This document shows, one piece after another, positions 54,762 through 64,000 of a stretch of DNA of 64,000 bases. The DNA lies in NCBI GenBank assembly GCA_949751835.1, contig CATKHK010000092.1:1-64000 (forward strand). The letters run 5' to 3'. A model generated the notes under the pieces. The model saw only the letters and a list, made by a program, of their open reading frames with translations, was not told the origin of the DNA and searched no databases. Position numbers and translations under genes: made by a program. Numbering within the stretch: position 1 is the first letter of the stretch; each line of letters starts with the position of its first letter. The DNA comes from Blepharisma japonicum (lineage: Eukaryota > Ciliophora > Heterotrichea > Heterotrichida > Blepharismidae).

Positions 54762-56345
54762 ATGGAAACCAGGAAAACAAAAATCATTATGACAGTCGGC
54801 AAGGCATCTTCTTCCAAAAAAGCGCTTTACGAGCTAATTAAAGCAGGAGTTGACGGAATTAGATTAAGCACAAGGTTTATCAGACCAGAAGACAAAGATC
54901 TCATAATGAGAAATCTCAGAGAAGCTGAACAAGAAGCCAAAAGAGAAGTCTGCGTGATTTTGAGTTTAAGAGAAAGCGACATTCGTATAGGAAGCCCTGA
55001 CCCTCAAAATCCTATTGTGCTGAAAGAAGGAGATATCGTGAAAATTGTGAATGATGCATCTTTAGTTGATGACACTAATGTGGCTATATGCAACAATAGA
55101 GAGCTACCAAATTTGGTTAAGCGAGACGACAAACTTCTGCTAGAATTCGGAAAAGTCGTTTTTACAGTACTAAACGTCGAATTTTACAAGCCAAGATCCC
55201 TCACTCCAGATCCAGCTACTGAGGGTCAAAGCTCACCTATCATAAATGACACAAATCCTGAATCCAGCCACGATTTAAAGCCTATAAATAATTTCCAAAG
55301 ATACCAGCGTGTAAAACCTAAGACAGCAAAAGCGCCAAAAGTTGTGATATGCAGGGCTGAGAATAAATGTGTCATTAATGATCAAATCCCTGTAAATTTT
55401 TCACACACAAATATATTTGATCCTGATATAAATAATGATATGGAAGATATCAGACTGCTGGAGTGGGCAAGTTCTGCTGATTTTGATGTGATTATTTATA
55501 AACAAGTCAGAGGAGAAGACGACTTAGAAAGCTTATGAAGTATAAGGATTCCGCCAAAGACCAAAAGATTTGCAGGAATTCAAACAAAAGAAAGCATTGG
55601 GTATCTTGATAATTTTATTCAGCTTTCGGATGGTGCTGCTATAGGTCGAGGGATTTTAGGAGTAGAAACAGGGCTGTCTGAGGTTTGTCGCCTTCAAAAA
55701 TTAATCATTAAAAAATGCAATGATAAAGGAAAGCCTGTCTTATTGTCAACACAAGTCTTAGATTCTTTGGTCAGTCGGCTAAAGCCTTCAAGGTCAGAAG
55801 TCACCGATATTACCAATATGGTCTTTGATGGGGTAGACGGAATTATACTTACAGGAGAAACTGCATATGGTAGAAACCCTCTATTAGCTGTACAGTATTT
55901 AGAATCAATAATTTCTGAAGCAGAGCAGCACATTCATTATGAAGAAGAACAAGAAATAGTATTCAGAGACCTAAAACTCCCAATGAGCATCACAGAAAAT
56001 ATTTGCTACTCTGCAGTCAGATCTGTCTCCAGCACTATGGCTTCACTAATTATTTGTATCACAAAAACAGGCAAAACGGCCCAGAAGATCGTAAAATATA
56101 AGCCTGCTTGCATGATTTTAGCGATAACTGACTGTTCAAAAACATTAAGATTCTTAAGAATTGTAAGAGGTGTTTACCCTGTTTTAATGGACCAAACTGC
56201 TGGACATTTAGTAGAAAGTGCCCTGAATATTGCGAAGGACCATAATTTAGCACAAGCAGGACAGACTGTTATATATGTTTGTGGAGGAAAAGATTCATTT
56301 GTCGAAGGAGACACATCTTTATTGAGATTTTGCACGATCCCTTAA
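54762..56345 (+). CDS. Pyruvate-kinase-like protein, catalytic residues lost
   Basis: 527 residues, one TGA-Trp, TAA stop. The pyruvate kinase fold is traceable throughout: TKIIMTVGKAS start, shortened B-domain-like insert (about 75-150), barrel motifs AIGRGILGVETGLSEVCRLQK and PVLLSTQVLDSLVSRLKPSRSEVTDITNMVFDGVDGIILTGETAYGRNPLLAV, and the C-domain (ASLIICITKTGKTAQKIVKYKPACMILA). Key residues are changed. RxNxSHG is replaced by RLSTRF. The KIE catalytic segment has no Lys or Glu at the equivalent sites (GIQ). The metal-binding Asp of GDLG is Ile (GRGILG). Transfer of phosphate to pyruvate therefore looks impossible; a regulatory or structural role is inferred. Confidence 0.88.
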
Positions 56346-56407
56346 AGTTAATTGAGGAATTTTATAATAATTGACAAGATTAATAAGATAATCCATATTA
56401 TTTAAGT

Positions 56408-56974
56408 ATGACATCAAACTTTTTAACTAACTACTCTCGCAAGTCTTTTTCTATGATGAGGAGCTCATCTCCAATGATGCAAAGACATTTTAGCATAGGT
56501 GATCCACAAAGAAGCCCAAAAGCGAGAGATTCAAGACATATCCGAAAAGTGATCATGAGGAAAATGGAATACAATAAAGAATCAGTCCTAAAAATAATTG
56601 ACACTCATATATCCCAACAAACAGAAGACTGACATAGAAAAATCCAATCCACTTATAAAAGACCAGGACTGTATAATAGAAAGAAAATCATAGTAAAAAA
56701 TTTGGATAAAATTAGTGTAAAAACCAAAGACATTCTTGATGTGTCTATTGACGAATTTGATAAAAAGGTTAAATACACACTGTCACCAAGTCCTATGAAA
56801 TCATATTCAGAAAAAATATTCGAACTAAATCCTGAAGGAAGTTTTAAGGTGGACACAATTTCTCAGAGCTTTACGAATGATGGTGAAAAGTATAAAACGA
56901 CCTCTAATAGGCTTAAACATGTCCATAGCAACCGACGAACAATTCTTGATAAAATTTCTAAACCAATAATATAA
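56408..56974 (+). CDS. Unknown basic protein, 188 residues
   Basis: 188 residues with one in-frame TGA-Trp, TAA stop. Met/Ser/Arg-rich N-terminus (SFSMMRSSSPMMQ), a short helix with RKVIMRKMEYN, then a Lys/Ser/Thr-rich tail. Predicted largely disordered and basic. No family recognised. It starts 62 nt after the pyruvate-kinase-like gene on the same strand. Confidence 0.65.
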
Positions 56975-57042
56975 ATAAAGAAAAGTAGAAAATTATAAAT
57001 AATAAATTTCTATTAAAAATAATCAAATAATAAAATTTATAT

Positions 57043-58026
57043 TTAATACAGCAATTTCCATCCTCCATAAACAGAAATTGCGCTCGCCAACAATTTCGTA
57101 ATTAACTTCATCACTTGTTCAATCTCATCCAATTGTGAAAGATAAGAAAAAAACATATAATCCGACAATATTATCAGTGGCAGCAAAGCCACAGATAGAT
57201 ATTTCATTCTATGCTTAGACCTATAAAAGTATCACGCTAAAGCAAAAGTCCCTACGCACGATGCAGCAATTATAGCTGCAATAAAAAAAATTTTAATTTC
57301 GTCAACTAAATAGCTGAAAATATTCGCATACACTTCAGATGAATAAAAAATTTTCAAAATAAAAAATATAAAAATTCATGCATAGTAAATCCCTCTATAC
57401 GCAAATCTGTATTCGCATTTTCCATAATTGTGACTGTCGTATTCACTCAAACAGTTCCAGCAGAATTCATGGGTGCAATGTTGGCATATCATATGAGGGC
57501 ATCCACCTGATTTCTCTATAGGAAAGCCACACATAGGGCATAATTTTGTTCAAAGCTCTTTTCACAGGCAGCTTCATAGTTCAACCTCACCTGAATAAAC
57601 AGCTTTGAAGATTTCATAGTAGCGGTATTGTCAGGGACGCAGAAAAGGATCAATTCATTCGTTCTTACAGGCATTGCAGATTAAAGGCTTTGTACAAGAA
57701 ATAGAGTTATCGATCCAGCCTATTGCGTTGCATTCTTTTGATGAACAGATTTTGTATTCTTCGTCATGGATTAAGCTTCTTTTAAGCAAAATAAATTGGT
57801 AATTTGCATACTCTTCATCTGTAAGGCAAAGCTTGATATCGTTTTCATTGATGTAATGCCCTCGCTCACCTTTTGGGCACAAAATAAAAAAGTCTTCAAC
57901 GAAATATTTCATTAGCTGAGATGTCACCCACCCGCGTACCACATCTTTGCAGAAGCGACATCCACAAGATAAAGAGATAAAATCTGTCTGAGGGTGCTCT
58001 ATATAGCACACTAGGCACGGCTCCAT
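57043..58026 (-). CDS. RBR-type E3 ubiquitin ligase with C-terminal membrane helices
   Basis: 327 residues, recovered through seven or so TGA-Trp codons; the standard code shows only the first 123. RING1 at the N-terminus (CLVC...CGCRFC...CP), an in-between-RING region with C pairs (CSSKEC, CNAC), and RING2 CPMC...SGGCPHMICQHCTHEFCWNCL, in which the Cys of GGC is the expected catalytic cysteine. Two to three hydrophobic segments follow (about 235-320), so it is membrane-anchored, like the RNF19/RNF144 type. Reaction: HECT-like transfer of ubiquitin through RING2. Confidence 0.9.
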
Positions 58027-58379
58027 TTAATTAAATTTTCTAAATCTTAGAATTTTCTATGAAGGATTCAAAGTGATGATGTCAATACTTTCATTGTTTT
58101 AGGAAAATCACAAAAAATTGGATATTTTATGATTTTTTTGGAAATTCTTTGAAAATCATTTAAAATTCGGCAAAATCCGTATTAAACGTCATTAATGGAA
58201 AAATGACATAATCTTATAGAAATTTAAAATAAATTATTTATTACAATTTGTGCCATTTTGATATTTCTCAGTTATGTGCGCAACGTGATAAATACGTTTT
58301 ATCTAATTATTATACATATTTTTTTCTCTTTAATATGCCGCGAAAGCTATTACAATATTCCATAAGATAAAATATTAAT
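58027..58379. other. Intergenic between divergent genes
   Basis: About 350 nt, AT-rich, between the RBR ligase and the 88-residue gene. Probably holds both promoters. Nothing specific seen. Confidence 0.5.
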
Positions 58380-58646
58380 ATGGAAGATTTGATAGCAGAA
58401 ATGAAGAAAGAACTTCAAGAAATTGCAGCAACAAAGTCAAATATTTATAATTTTGATTTTATTTTAGATGCTCCGAACCATGAATCTCAAAGATTTTCAT
58501 GAACAATTGATCAAGAAAAGTCAATTGAAAACGAGAGAGGCATAGACACATTAAGACGAAGGAGGCATCGTTTAATTATGATTGAAGACGACTGCGACCT
58601 GATTAGATCTTTGCAGAAATTGGAATCCTTAAAGGTTAAGATATAA
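58380..58646 (+). CDS. Small hypothetical protein, 88 residues
   Basis: Open frame ATG 58380 to TAA 58644-58646 once one TGA is read as Trp (RFSWTIDQEK). Sequence is helical and charged: MEDLIAEMKKELQEIAATKS at the N-terminus, an RRRRHR basic cluster, then an acidic-to-hydrophobic helix (MIEDDCDLIRSLQKLESL). The heptad-like spacing of Leu/Ile suggests a short coiled coil. No family recognised. Under the standard code the frame would be split, so it is easily missed. Confidence 0.6.
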
Positions 58647-59258
58647 TTGATAAAATACAAATATTTTAATTCAATAATGACTTAATTTCATTACTTAACA
58701 TAAAAATATTAATTATAATAATTTGTGAAGAAATTAAGCTTTAATCCAAAAAAGAAAATTTAAATTTTTTTCGAGTGTTTTGAGTTTCGTTTTTTAACTG
58801 AAATTTAAGATTAAATACTTTATGCGTCAAATTATAGTTATCAATTAAATCTGGGAGCTATTTCAAGAAATCAGTGATAAATTACTTCTTTTTTAGAGAA
58901 ATCATTTAGAATAATTTATTTCACCCATCTTTAATAAATTTTCCTACAAACAATTATTATCAATTTTTGATAAAAGTTAAATTGATAGTAAGTTAGAGAT
59001 TTCCTCGCATCAATTTTATTTGTATTATAATGTCCAGCTTAATCATAGATAAAATAAACTGAAGAAAATGTAAAGAGTACCAATACATTAATTAAATAAA
59101 TAAATAATTAATAGTGTTTTAATAAATTGAGCTTATGAGGTTCAGCTCATTATTGAAAAGTGTAGATTTATGATGATAAGGAGTAAATTTAATTCAATAA
59201 TTATGTGAATCAATAGACAAATTTAAGAAATTTTAAGGTTTAATGAAATAAGGGCTTT

Positions 59259-59450
59259 ATGGCAGGAAATTTGAAAAAATGTTGAGAGGGATATAGGAAA
59301 GGCAAGAAAATTCAGATAGATTATCTTATTAAAACATTTCTGGCTCAAGCTAATTGGAAAAGAAGAAAAAGAAGAAGAAGATGAAGAAGAAGAAGAAGAA
59401 GAAACGTAAGTGTCAAACAAAAGCTGATAAACTGGCAAATAAACAAATAA
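59259..59450 (+). CDS. Doubtful small Arg-rich frame
   Basis: 63 codons from ATG 59259 to TAA 59450 with several TGA/TGG Trp codons. The core is an Arg run produced by the AGA/GAA microsatellite, flanked by KKIQIDYLIKTFLAQ and VSVKQKLINW. It could encode a very basic nuclear peptide, but the repeat alone can create such a frame. Confidence 0.2.
59357..59404. repeat. GAA/GAAAA purine microsatellite
   Basis: About 48 nt of almost pure (GAA)n with A-rich and GAT interruptions on the plus strand. The complementary strand would read as poly-Ser/Phe, an artefact in translations. Confidence 0.9.
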
Positions 59451-59694
59451 AATGCATTGAGCTTGAGATCTTAAGCGTATTCATCGATTTATTATTAAAT
59501 CAATGCTGCTAAAGAAAAATATTGCAAGTGAAGCCATTTTTGTTGAACTGATTTCTCCTTTTTGATTTTATATAAATCTTATAAGTGAGTCTTCAATTAA
59601 TTCTTTTTTGCTTCCTCGTCTTAAATACTTCTAGATTTTTTCCAATATTAAAATCCTAAATGCAGAGGATTTTCTTTTAAAAATATTTTTATAA

Positions 59695-61824
59695 ATGAAG
59701 ATTGCTCTTTATCAAGTTGACGGTCTAAGTTGCAGGCGAGAAAAGCTTTCATCTCTAACTTTAGATCTCTCTATGAAGGTAGGAAATCTCCGTCAAGAAA
59801 TTTCGAACAAATTTAATTTTAACCTACATATATTTCAACTATATACAATGAGAATGAACCAAAAAATAATGATGACAGACTCCTGGCCGCTTTCCTTCTT
59901 TCTGACTGGCCCCAAGTCTTTTATTCTTCTGCAAACTCATGCACATGAAGATTCTCCTTTAATACAGTTAGAAAAATTGTTAGCAAATGCTGTGAATTGT
60001 ATTAAGAATAATGATATTCGTGGGCTGGAGATTGTATGGGATAAAGCTTTAGCCCTAGATCAGAACTTAATCAATGAGACTTATGTGAATGGGTGGACTT
60101 TGCTTCATTATTCTTGCTATTATGGGAGAGAAAGCTTTGTTGAAATTTTAATTAATCAAATGTGGAACTGCAATCAAGAAACTGAAGATGGCTGGACTCC
60201 TTTAATTTTAGCATGCACTCATATGAATATAGGCTGTGTCAAGCTTCTTTTAGGGCATCAAAGTATCCAAATAAATAAGTTAACATCTAAAGGGACAGCT
60301 CTTCATAGAGCAGTTGAATTAGGCGACACAGAAATAGTTAAACTGCTATTAGACAACCGAGCCTGCTGTATAATAGAAGATAACTTTGGAAGAATTCCTT
60401 TACAGTTAGCCAGAAACCCAGAAATAATTGAAATGATTCCAGTTTATATGGGACAATGGGAATTAGAAAAATATGGGGTAAACCCTCAGACTCTCCCTTT
60501 TATTGGAGAATTACTATTAACTAGATCATATTATTTACATGATAAAATAGTTCAGCTAAAAATCAACTTGGAAAATGGGATGCTTGAAGAATATGATAAA
60601 GTTCATGGGAATATAAGCGAAACTGCCAGTTTTCGCTATAAATTAATGGATATTCAACAGGTCAAAGAATCCTCAAACTCAGCATTTTCTACAAAAAAGT
60701 ATTTTAATTTCGAAATTTATTACAATAAATGTGAAAGAAAATACTCAACCAAAAATAGAGACTACAGGAACGAATGGATCTGCCAGCTAACCAATGCTAT
60801 TCATTACTGTCAAATTAATAAAATAGGCATTGATAATGATAATATGGCCTTTGAAGAGTATGAAATTGAGGAAGACGAAGACCCACAAATGGACGTACGA
60901 AAATCTTTTGAAGACAGCGAAAAAGAAATAATCAGTTTGGCCTGTTTTGAAATTATTGAAGAAATAGGGTCTGGAAGCTTTGGAACAGTTCATATGGTTA
61001 AGAAGATTGATACTGGAGGAATTTTTGCTATGAAATCACTAGGGAAAAAGCAGCTGAAAAGGCAAGGAAAACTAAAATATGCAATTACTGAGTGCAGATT
61101 GATGAAGCAGCTTAAGCATCCTTATATTATGGCATTTTATTACGCATTTCAGAATACTCAAAATCTGTATATGGTGATGGAATATTGCAGTGAAGGGGAT
61201 TTAGAAAACCTTTTGGAGGTCAGGGGAGCTATAAATGAGCACGAAGCGAGGTTTTACTTAGCTGAAATTATACTGGCCCTGGAGTATCTTCATGATAATA
61301 ATATATTATATCGTGATTTAAAGCCTGCAAATGTCCTTCTTGATAGCAAAGGCCACATAAAGCTAGCCGATTTCGGAATTGCCAAAGAAAATGTCACGAA
61401 GCCAGAAACTTCAGCAACATTAGTAGGCTCTCCAATTTATATGCCTCCAGAAGTCTTAAAGCATCAAGCTGTAGGTAAGCCTTCAGATCTTTATTCCCTT
61501 GGGGTAATGATGTACGAGCTTCTAGTAGGTTCTCCTCCTTATTATTCTGACGACATAGAAGAGCTCTTTCATACCATAAAAACTGGAAAACTTGAAATTC
61601 CTGACATTCTTTCTTTAGAAGCCAGAGATTTAATAAAAAAACTTATGGAAAAAGATCCTAGAAAACGTCTCAGTATACGTGATATAAAATTGCACCCATT
61701 TTTCAAAAAAATTGATTGGAATGCTCTATTAAGCAGAAAATATAAATCGCCGAACAGGCAGAGATGCAGCTTTTATTCAGCTGAAGAGGTTAAGCTTGAC
61801 TTAAGAGATATTGATAGATTATAA
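59695..61824 (+). CDS. Ankyrin-repeat/PH AGC-type protein kinase with ubiquitin-like N-terminus
   Basis: 709 residues, no introns, TAA stop. Residues 1-80 look like a beta-grasp ubiquitin-like fold (LTLDLSMKVGNLRQEISNKFNF). Ankyrin repeats at about 110-260 (GWTLLHYSCYYGRESFVEIL, GWTPLILACTHMNIGCVKLLL, GTALHRAVELGDTEIVKLLL). A PH-like domain is at about 265-375 (NKCERKYSTKNRDYRNEWICQL). Kinase domain at about 417-680, intact: GSGSFGTVHMV, AMK, YRDLKPANVLLD, DFG, and PPE in place of APE, with LVGSPIYMPPE in the activation segment. The kinase is AGC/NDR-like. No canonical hydrophobic-motif tail is evident. Probably a membrane-recruited signalling kinase. Confidence 0.9.
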   Translation: MKIALYQVDGLSCRREKLSSLTLDLSMKVGNLRQEISNKFNFNLHIFQLYTMRMNQKIMMTDSWPLSFFLTGPKSFILLQTHAHEDSPLIQLEKLLANAVNCIKNNDIRGLEIVWDKALALDQNLINETYVNGWTLLHYSCYYGRESFVEILINQMWNCNQETEDGWTPLILACTHMNIGCVKLLLGHQSIQINKLTSKGTALHRAVELGDTEIVKLLLDNRACCIIEDNFGRIPLQLARNPEIIEMIPVYMGQWELEKYGVNPQTLPFIGELLLTRSYYLHDKIVQLKINLENGMLEEYDKVHGNISETASFRYKLMDIQQVKESSNSAFSTKKYFNFEIYYNKCERKYSTKNRDYRNEWICQLTNAIHYCQINKIGIDNDNMAFEEYEIEEDEDPQMDVRKSFEDSEKEIISLACFEIIEEIGSGSFGTVHMVKKIDTGGIFAMKSLGKKQLKRQGKLKYAITECRLMKQLKHPYIMAFYYAFQNTQNLYMVMEYCSEGDLENLLEVRGAINEHEARFYLAEIILALEYLHDNNILYRDLKPANVLLDSKGHIKLADFGIAKENVTKPETSATLVGSPIYMPPEVLKHQAVGKPSDLYSLGVMMYELLVGSPPYYSDDIEELFHTIKTGKLEIPDILSLEARDLIKKLMEKDPRKRLSIRDIKLHPFFKKIDWNALLSRKYKSPNRQRCSFYSAEEVKLDLRDIDRL

Positions 61825-61841
61825 AATAATATAAATATTAC

Positions 61842-62333
61842 TTACAACCTTGATCCTTCAGGAATTAATAGCTCTTTTTTAAGTTTCAGCCGAATTCTGT
61901 CAGTTTGTCGCCTAACCACATAACTTTCTATACTTGGCATGCGCCGATACTTCTTTAGACTGTCAGATTTTGCTGAGTGTCGTCTAGGAGTATGGCTTAA
62001 CCTGTGTAGCGGAAGTTTCAGTGCTTCTGTATTATTTATAATTTTATGGTCAAACCTGTCAACAGGCTTATGAGTTAATGATAAAGCTTGTTTTCTCGAT
62101 TTTTGCTTCGGAGTAATTGAAATGATACTATTTAGCTTTAAATTATCTATTTTCCTTTCTCCTTCTTGATCTTTTTTCTCATCATGTTTATCATCCAAAT
62201 CAATTTCTGTCAATATTGATCTCCCTTCTCAATATTCTTTTAAAAGCAATTCTAAGTGTATAGTTTCGTCTGGTATTTTTGAAGAAAAATCAGATGATTT
62301 CAGCAATTCTTTTCAATATTTATGGCTTGACAT
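61842..62333 (-). CDS. Unknown basic protein, 163 residues
   Basis: 163 residues from the ATG at 62333; two TGA-Trp codons lie in the first 35 residues. Strongly basic C-terminal half (HRLSHTPRRHSAKSDSLKKYRRMPS...RIRLKLKKELLIP), acidic patch DLDDKHDEKKDQEGE near residue 50. Mostly disordered; no domain recognised. It converges on the AGC-kinase gene with only 17 nt between stop codons. Confidence 0.6.
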
Positions 62334-62568
62334 TTTATAAGAGAAGTTATTTCCTAGGTTAGCTATAATAAAAATTTATTGTGGAGGAAATTTTTTCCAT
62401 TCGAGCTCAAAACTAATTAATATACAAAAATATTTTGAAATATGAAAAGTAATTAATTAAGTAGCTACACAGCGCTTACTGATTTAATATGGCAGCCAAT
62501 AGAAGTAATTGCTCTCAAAATGGTAGTAGAATGGAACTTCTTCTAAGAAAAATGATATTTTTACTTAA

Positions 62569-62982
62569 TTAAGGTAACCATTTAATTGAATTAAGAATTT
62601 GTATAAGCGGATCATGAGGCTTGGCTTGATGATTCCTCAAATGATGCATTGATGAATACTCTTTGCTACAACCGAGCATAGGGCACTTGAATTTTTGCTT
62701 TTCATGTACAATATTATGGTGATATGACCGAGCACTATAAGAAGCAAATGCTTTGGTGCAACCTTTTTCACACACAAATGGCTTCTCTTCTGAGTGTTTA
62801 CTGTTATGATGGCGAGTTAATTGCTCCCTCGTGGCAAAGCTTTTGCCACAATCACACTTAAAAGGTCTGAAGCCATAATGGACGACTTTTATGTGCCTTT
62901 CTAAAGAGTAGGAGTGCTTTATAGTCTGCTGGCATATATTGCAGGTGAGTTTGGACTCATCACTACTTCCTTCACTTTTCAT
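62569..62982 (-). CDS. C2H2 zinc-finger protein, four fingers
   Basis: 137 residues, no introns. Four consecutive C2H2-type fingers: CNICQQTIKHSYSLERHIKVVH, CDCGKSFATREQLTRHHNSKH (C-x-C variant), CEKGCTKAFASYSARSYHHNIVH and CPMLGCSKEYSSMHHLRNHQAKPH. Linkers resemble the TGEKP type (FRPFKC, EKPFVC). A short protein made almost only of fingers, so sequence-specific DNA or RNA binding is likely (TFIIIA-like spacing in fingers 3 and 4). Confidence 0.9.
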   Translation of the reverse strand: MKSEGSSDESKLTCNICQQTIKHSYSLERHIKVVHYGFRPFKCDCGKSFATREQLTRHHNSKHSEEKPFVCEKGCTKAFASYSARSYHHNIVHEKQKFKCPMLGCSKEYSSMHHLRNHQAKPHDPLIQILNSIKWLP

Positions 62983-63421
62983 TTTTTGAGGTTAAATTTA
63001 ATTAAGAAGTACAATAGCGAATTCATATTTAAAATAAAATTTAATTAAATTGATTTAAATTCTTGTTAGATTTTGAGCTGATATTTTTCAATTTTAAAGG
63101 GAAGAGCTGGAATTATTGTATTTGATGGCTAATTATGGATTATAAAAATCATCATTGCGTTCAAAAATGGTAAGGAATTTAAATTATCAATTTTCGGTAG
63201 AATAGCAGCAATATACAAATTGGAGTTTTCATTAGAAATTTATATTAATTTAGCATGAATATAATTTTTTCTTGTTTTTGAAATTGTTGGGTTGGAAAAG
63301 ATAAGACAAAATTAAGTTTACTGACTAAAAAAATGCTTTATTATAAAATCTGCCAATCCAACTGTATTAAAATTTATATTTTACTCAAGATTTCAATCTT
63401 AATCACAATTTATTTTTCTTT
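62983..63421. other. Intergenic between divergent genes
   Basis: About 440 nt, AT-rich, with no supported feature. Confidence 0.5.
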
Positions 63422-64000
63422 ATGGCAAACACAAAAATAATCAAAATTAATGACATTAAATTCTCCATTAAAAACATCAAAAGAATAATTAAATATAACT
63501 CCAAACTCAAAACTATGGGAAATCTCAAGCTTTCTCTGGGTTTCTCAGCTGCGTCTATAGCTTCTTCAGCTGCATATGAACACTTTTATAGGGTAGATAT
63601 TCCATATGAATCAGAAGAAATAATTTGGATTGAAGAAAGATGCAAAGATCTATCTAATCCTCTAAAAATTTTGAGTGGAAAGCACTCTTATTTAATAGCA
63701 ACTACAGCTTCTGGAAGAAAAATAAGCTATAACTACACAGAAGACTCAGTTGAGCCTGATATAAAATATGACTATTGAGACTATATGCCTTCAGATTCAT
63801 TCAGAAAAGCTCGAGCTCTTCCTGGGGTAAGAGTTTCAGACACAAATAGGATATTTAGGAAGCATGCTTTAAAAGAAGACTATAATTTATTTAGGCATAA
63901 TTGTCAGCATGTAGCAAGAGATGTTTATAATGAAATTACTGGACTTGATGAAATTGCATTGAGAAATGATTATATAAATTGGATTATTAATGATTTACCT
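63422..64000 (+). CDS. Partial protein with LRAT/NlpC-like NCxH motif, runs off the right edge
   Basis: At least 193 residues; no stop before the window ends. A start at 63422 (MANTKII) is shown, but the in-frame ATG at 63515 gives MGNLKLSLG, a myristoylation-type start, and may be the real one. A small-residue hydrophobic helix follows (LGFSAASIASSAAYEH). Later the block DYNLFRHNCQHVARDVYNEI resembles the NC-x-H-x2 active-site region of LRAT-like and related NlpC/P60 thiol hydrolases or acyltransferases, in which Cys is the nucleophile. One TGA-Trp (YDYWDY). The family assignment rests on this single motif. Confidence 0.7.

Larger units (their letters stand above)
58647..59694. other. Spacer with a purine microsatellite
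   Basis: About 1 kb. AT-rich except for a GAA-type microsatellite at 59357-59404. One weak small frame is listed separately. Otherwise nothing recognised. Confidence 0.5.

Noticed and set aside
59223-59438. Minus-strand poly-Ser frame
   Set aside because: Product of the GAA microsatellite read in antisense.
1-64000. tRNA, 5S rRNA, CRISPR array or intact transposase/reverse transcriptase
   Set aside because: No GGTTCGANTCC-type B box, spaced direct-repeat array, or recognisable transposase motif was seen by eye. A tRNAscan or profile run would be decisive.

Overview
The window is the left end of a macronuclear (somatic) chromosome of a heterotrich ciliate, most probably a Blepharisma-like species. 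Four things in the sequence point there. (1) It opens with twelve perfect copies of the 8-base telomere unit CCCTAACA plus a partial copy. (2) In-frame TGA codons fall on invariant tryptophans (kinase DIW-SLG, CDK WYRAPE, USP WYLYDD), and every gene ends in TAA or TAG, so UGA encodes Trp. (3) All ten introns that could be resolved are exactly 15 nt, GT...AG, with A at intron position 10. (4) The sequence is AT-rich and gene-dense, with gaps between genes as short as 17 nt. Stentor shares the telomere unit and tiny introns but is reported to use the standard code, which favours Blepharisma. All gene models below therefore use UGA=Trp and splice 15-nt introns.

Layout. 1-101 telomere. 0.4-9.4 kb: a GH85 endo-beta-N-acetylglucosaminidase, a large Kelch/cysteine-rich transmembrane protein, a small unknown protein and an SLC37-like sugar-phosphate transporter, whose tandem copy lies at 10.0-11.3 kb. 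11.3-17.6 kb is gene-poor: two EF-hand-like proteins, a single-zinc-finger protein, and two GC-richer islands. The first island (12.30-12.52 kb) can fold into several long-range helices and looks like a non-coding RNA gene. 17.6-20.2 kb: a bacterial-type S11 (D-Ala-D-Ala carboxypeptidase-like) protein, a Rab GTPase and a leucine-rich-repeat protein. 20.4-23.5 kb: tandem calcium-dependent protein kinases of identical length; the first is a predicted pseudokinase. 23.6-25.8 kb: proteasome beta3, a RING protein and a PSTAIRE CDK. 26.2-27.7 kb: a methyltransferase and its decayed duplicate. 28.1-30.8 kb: a histidine acid phosphatase and a tandem-rhodanese sulfurtransferase. 31.8-34.0 kb: a multi-pass membrane cyclic-nucleotide phosphodiesterase, whose broken duplicate lies at 39.7-41.1 kb on the far side of a 1,788-residue XMAP215/CKAP5 TOG protein. 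41.1-44.0 kb: one polypeptide with UBA, PARP6/8-like ADP-ribosyltransferase and UBE2Q-like E2 domains. 44-52.4 kb: a membrane protein, FACT subunit SPT16 lacking its N-terminal lobe, a four-CNB cGMP-dependent protein kinase, and a DUSP-USP deubiquitinase. 52.7-58.7 kb: a bromodomain protein, unknown proteins, a pyruvate-kinase-like pseudoenzyme, and a membrane RBR ubiquitin ligase. 59.7-64 kb: a ubiquitin-like/ankyrin/PH/AGC kinase, a basic protein, a C2H2 protein and a gene running off the right edge.

There are no operons; genes are individually transcribed on both strands. Signalling genes are numerous (PKG, cyclic-nucleotide PDE, two CDPK-type proteins, AGC kinase, CDK, EF-hand proteins), as are ubiquitin-related ones (RING, RBR, USP, proteasome, PARP-E2). 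These could interact in cGMP/Ca2+ signalling and protein turnover, but nothing in the layout shows that they are co-regulated. No tRNA, rRNA, CRISPR or intact transposon was recognised. All similarity statements are by eye from remembered family motifs; no database search was run.
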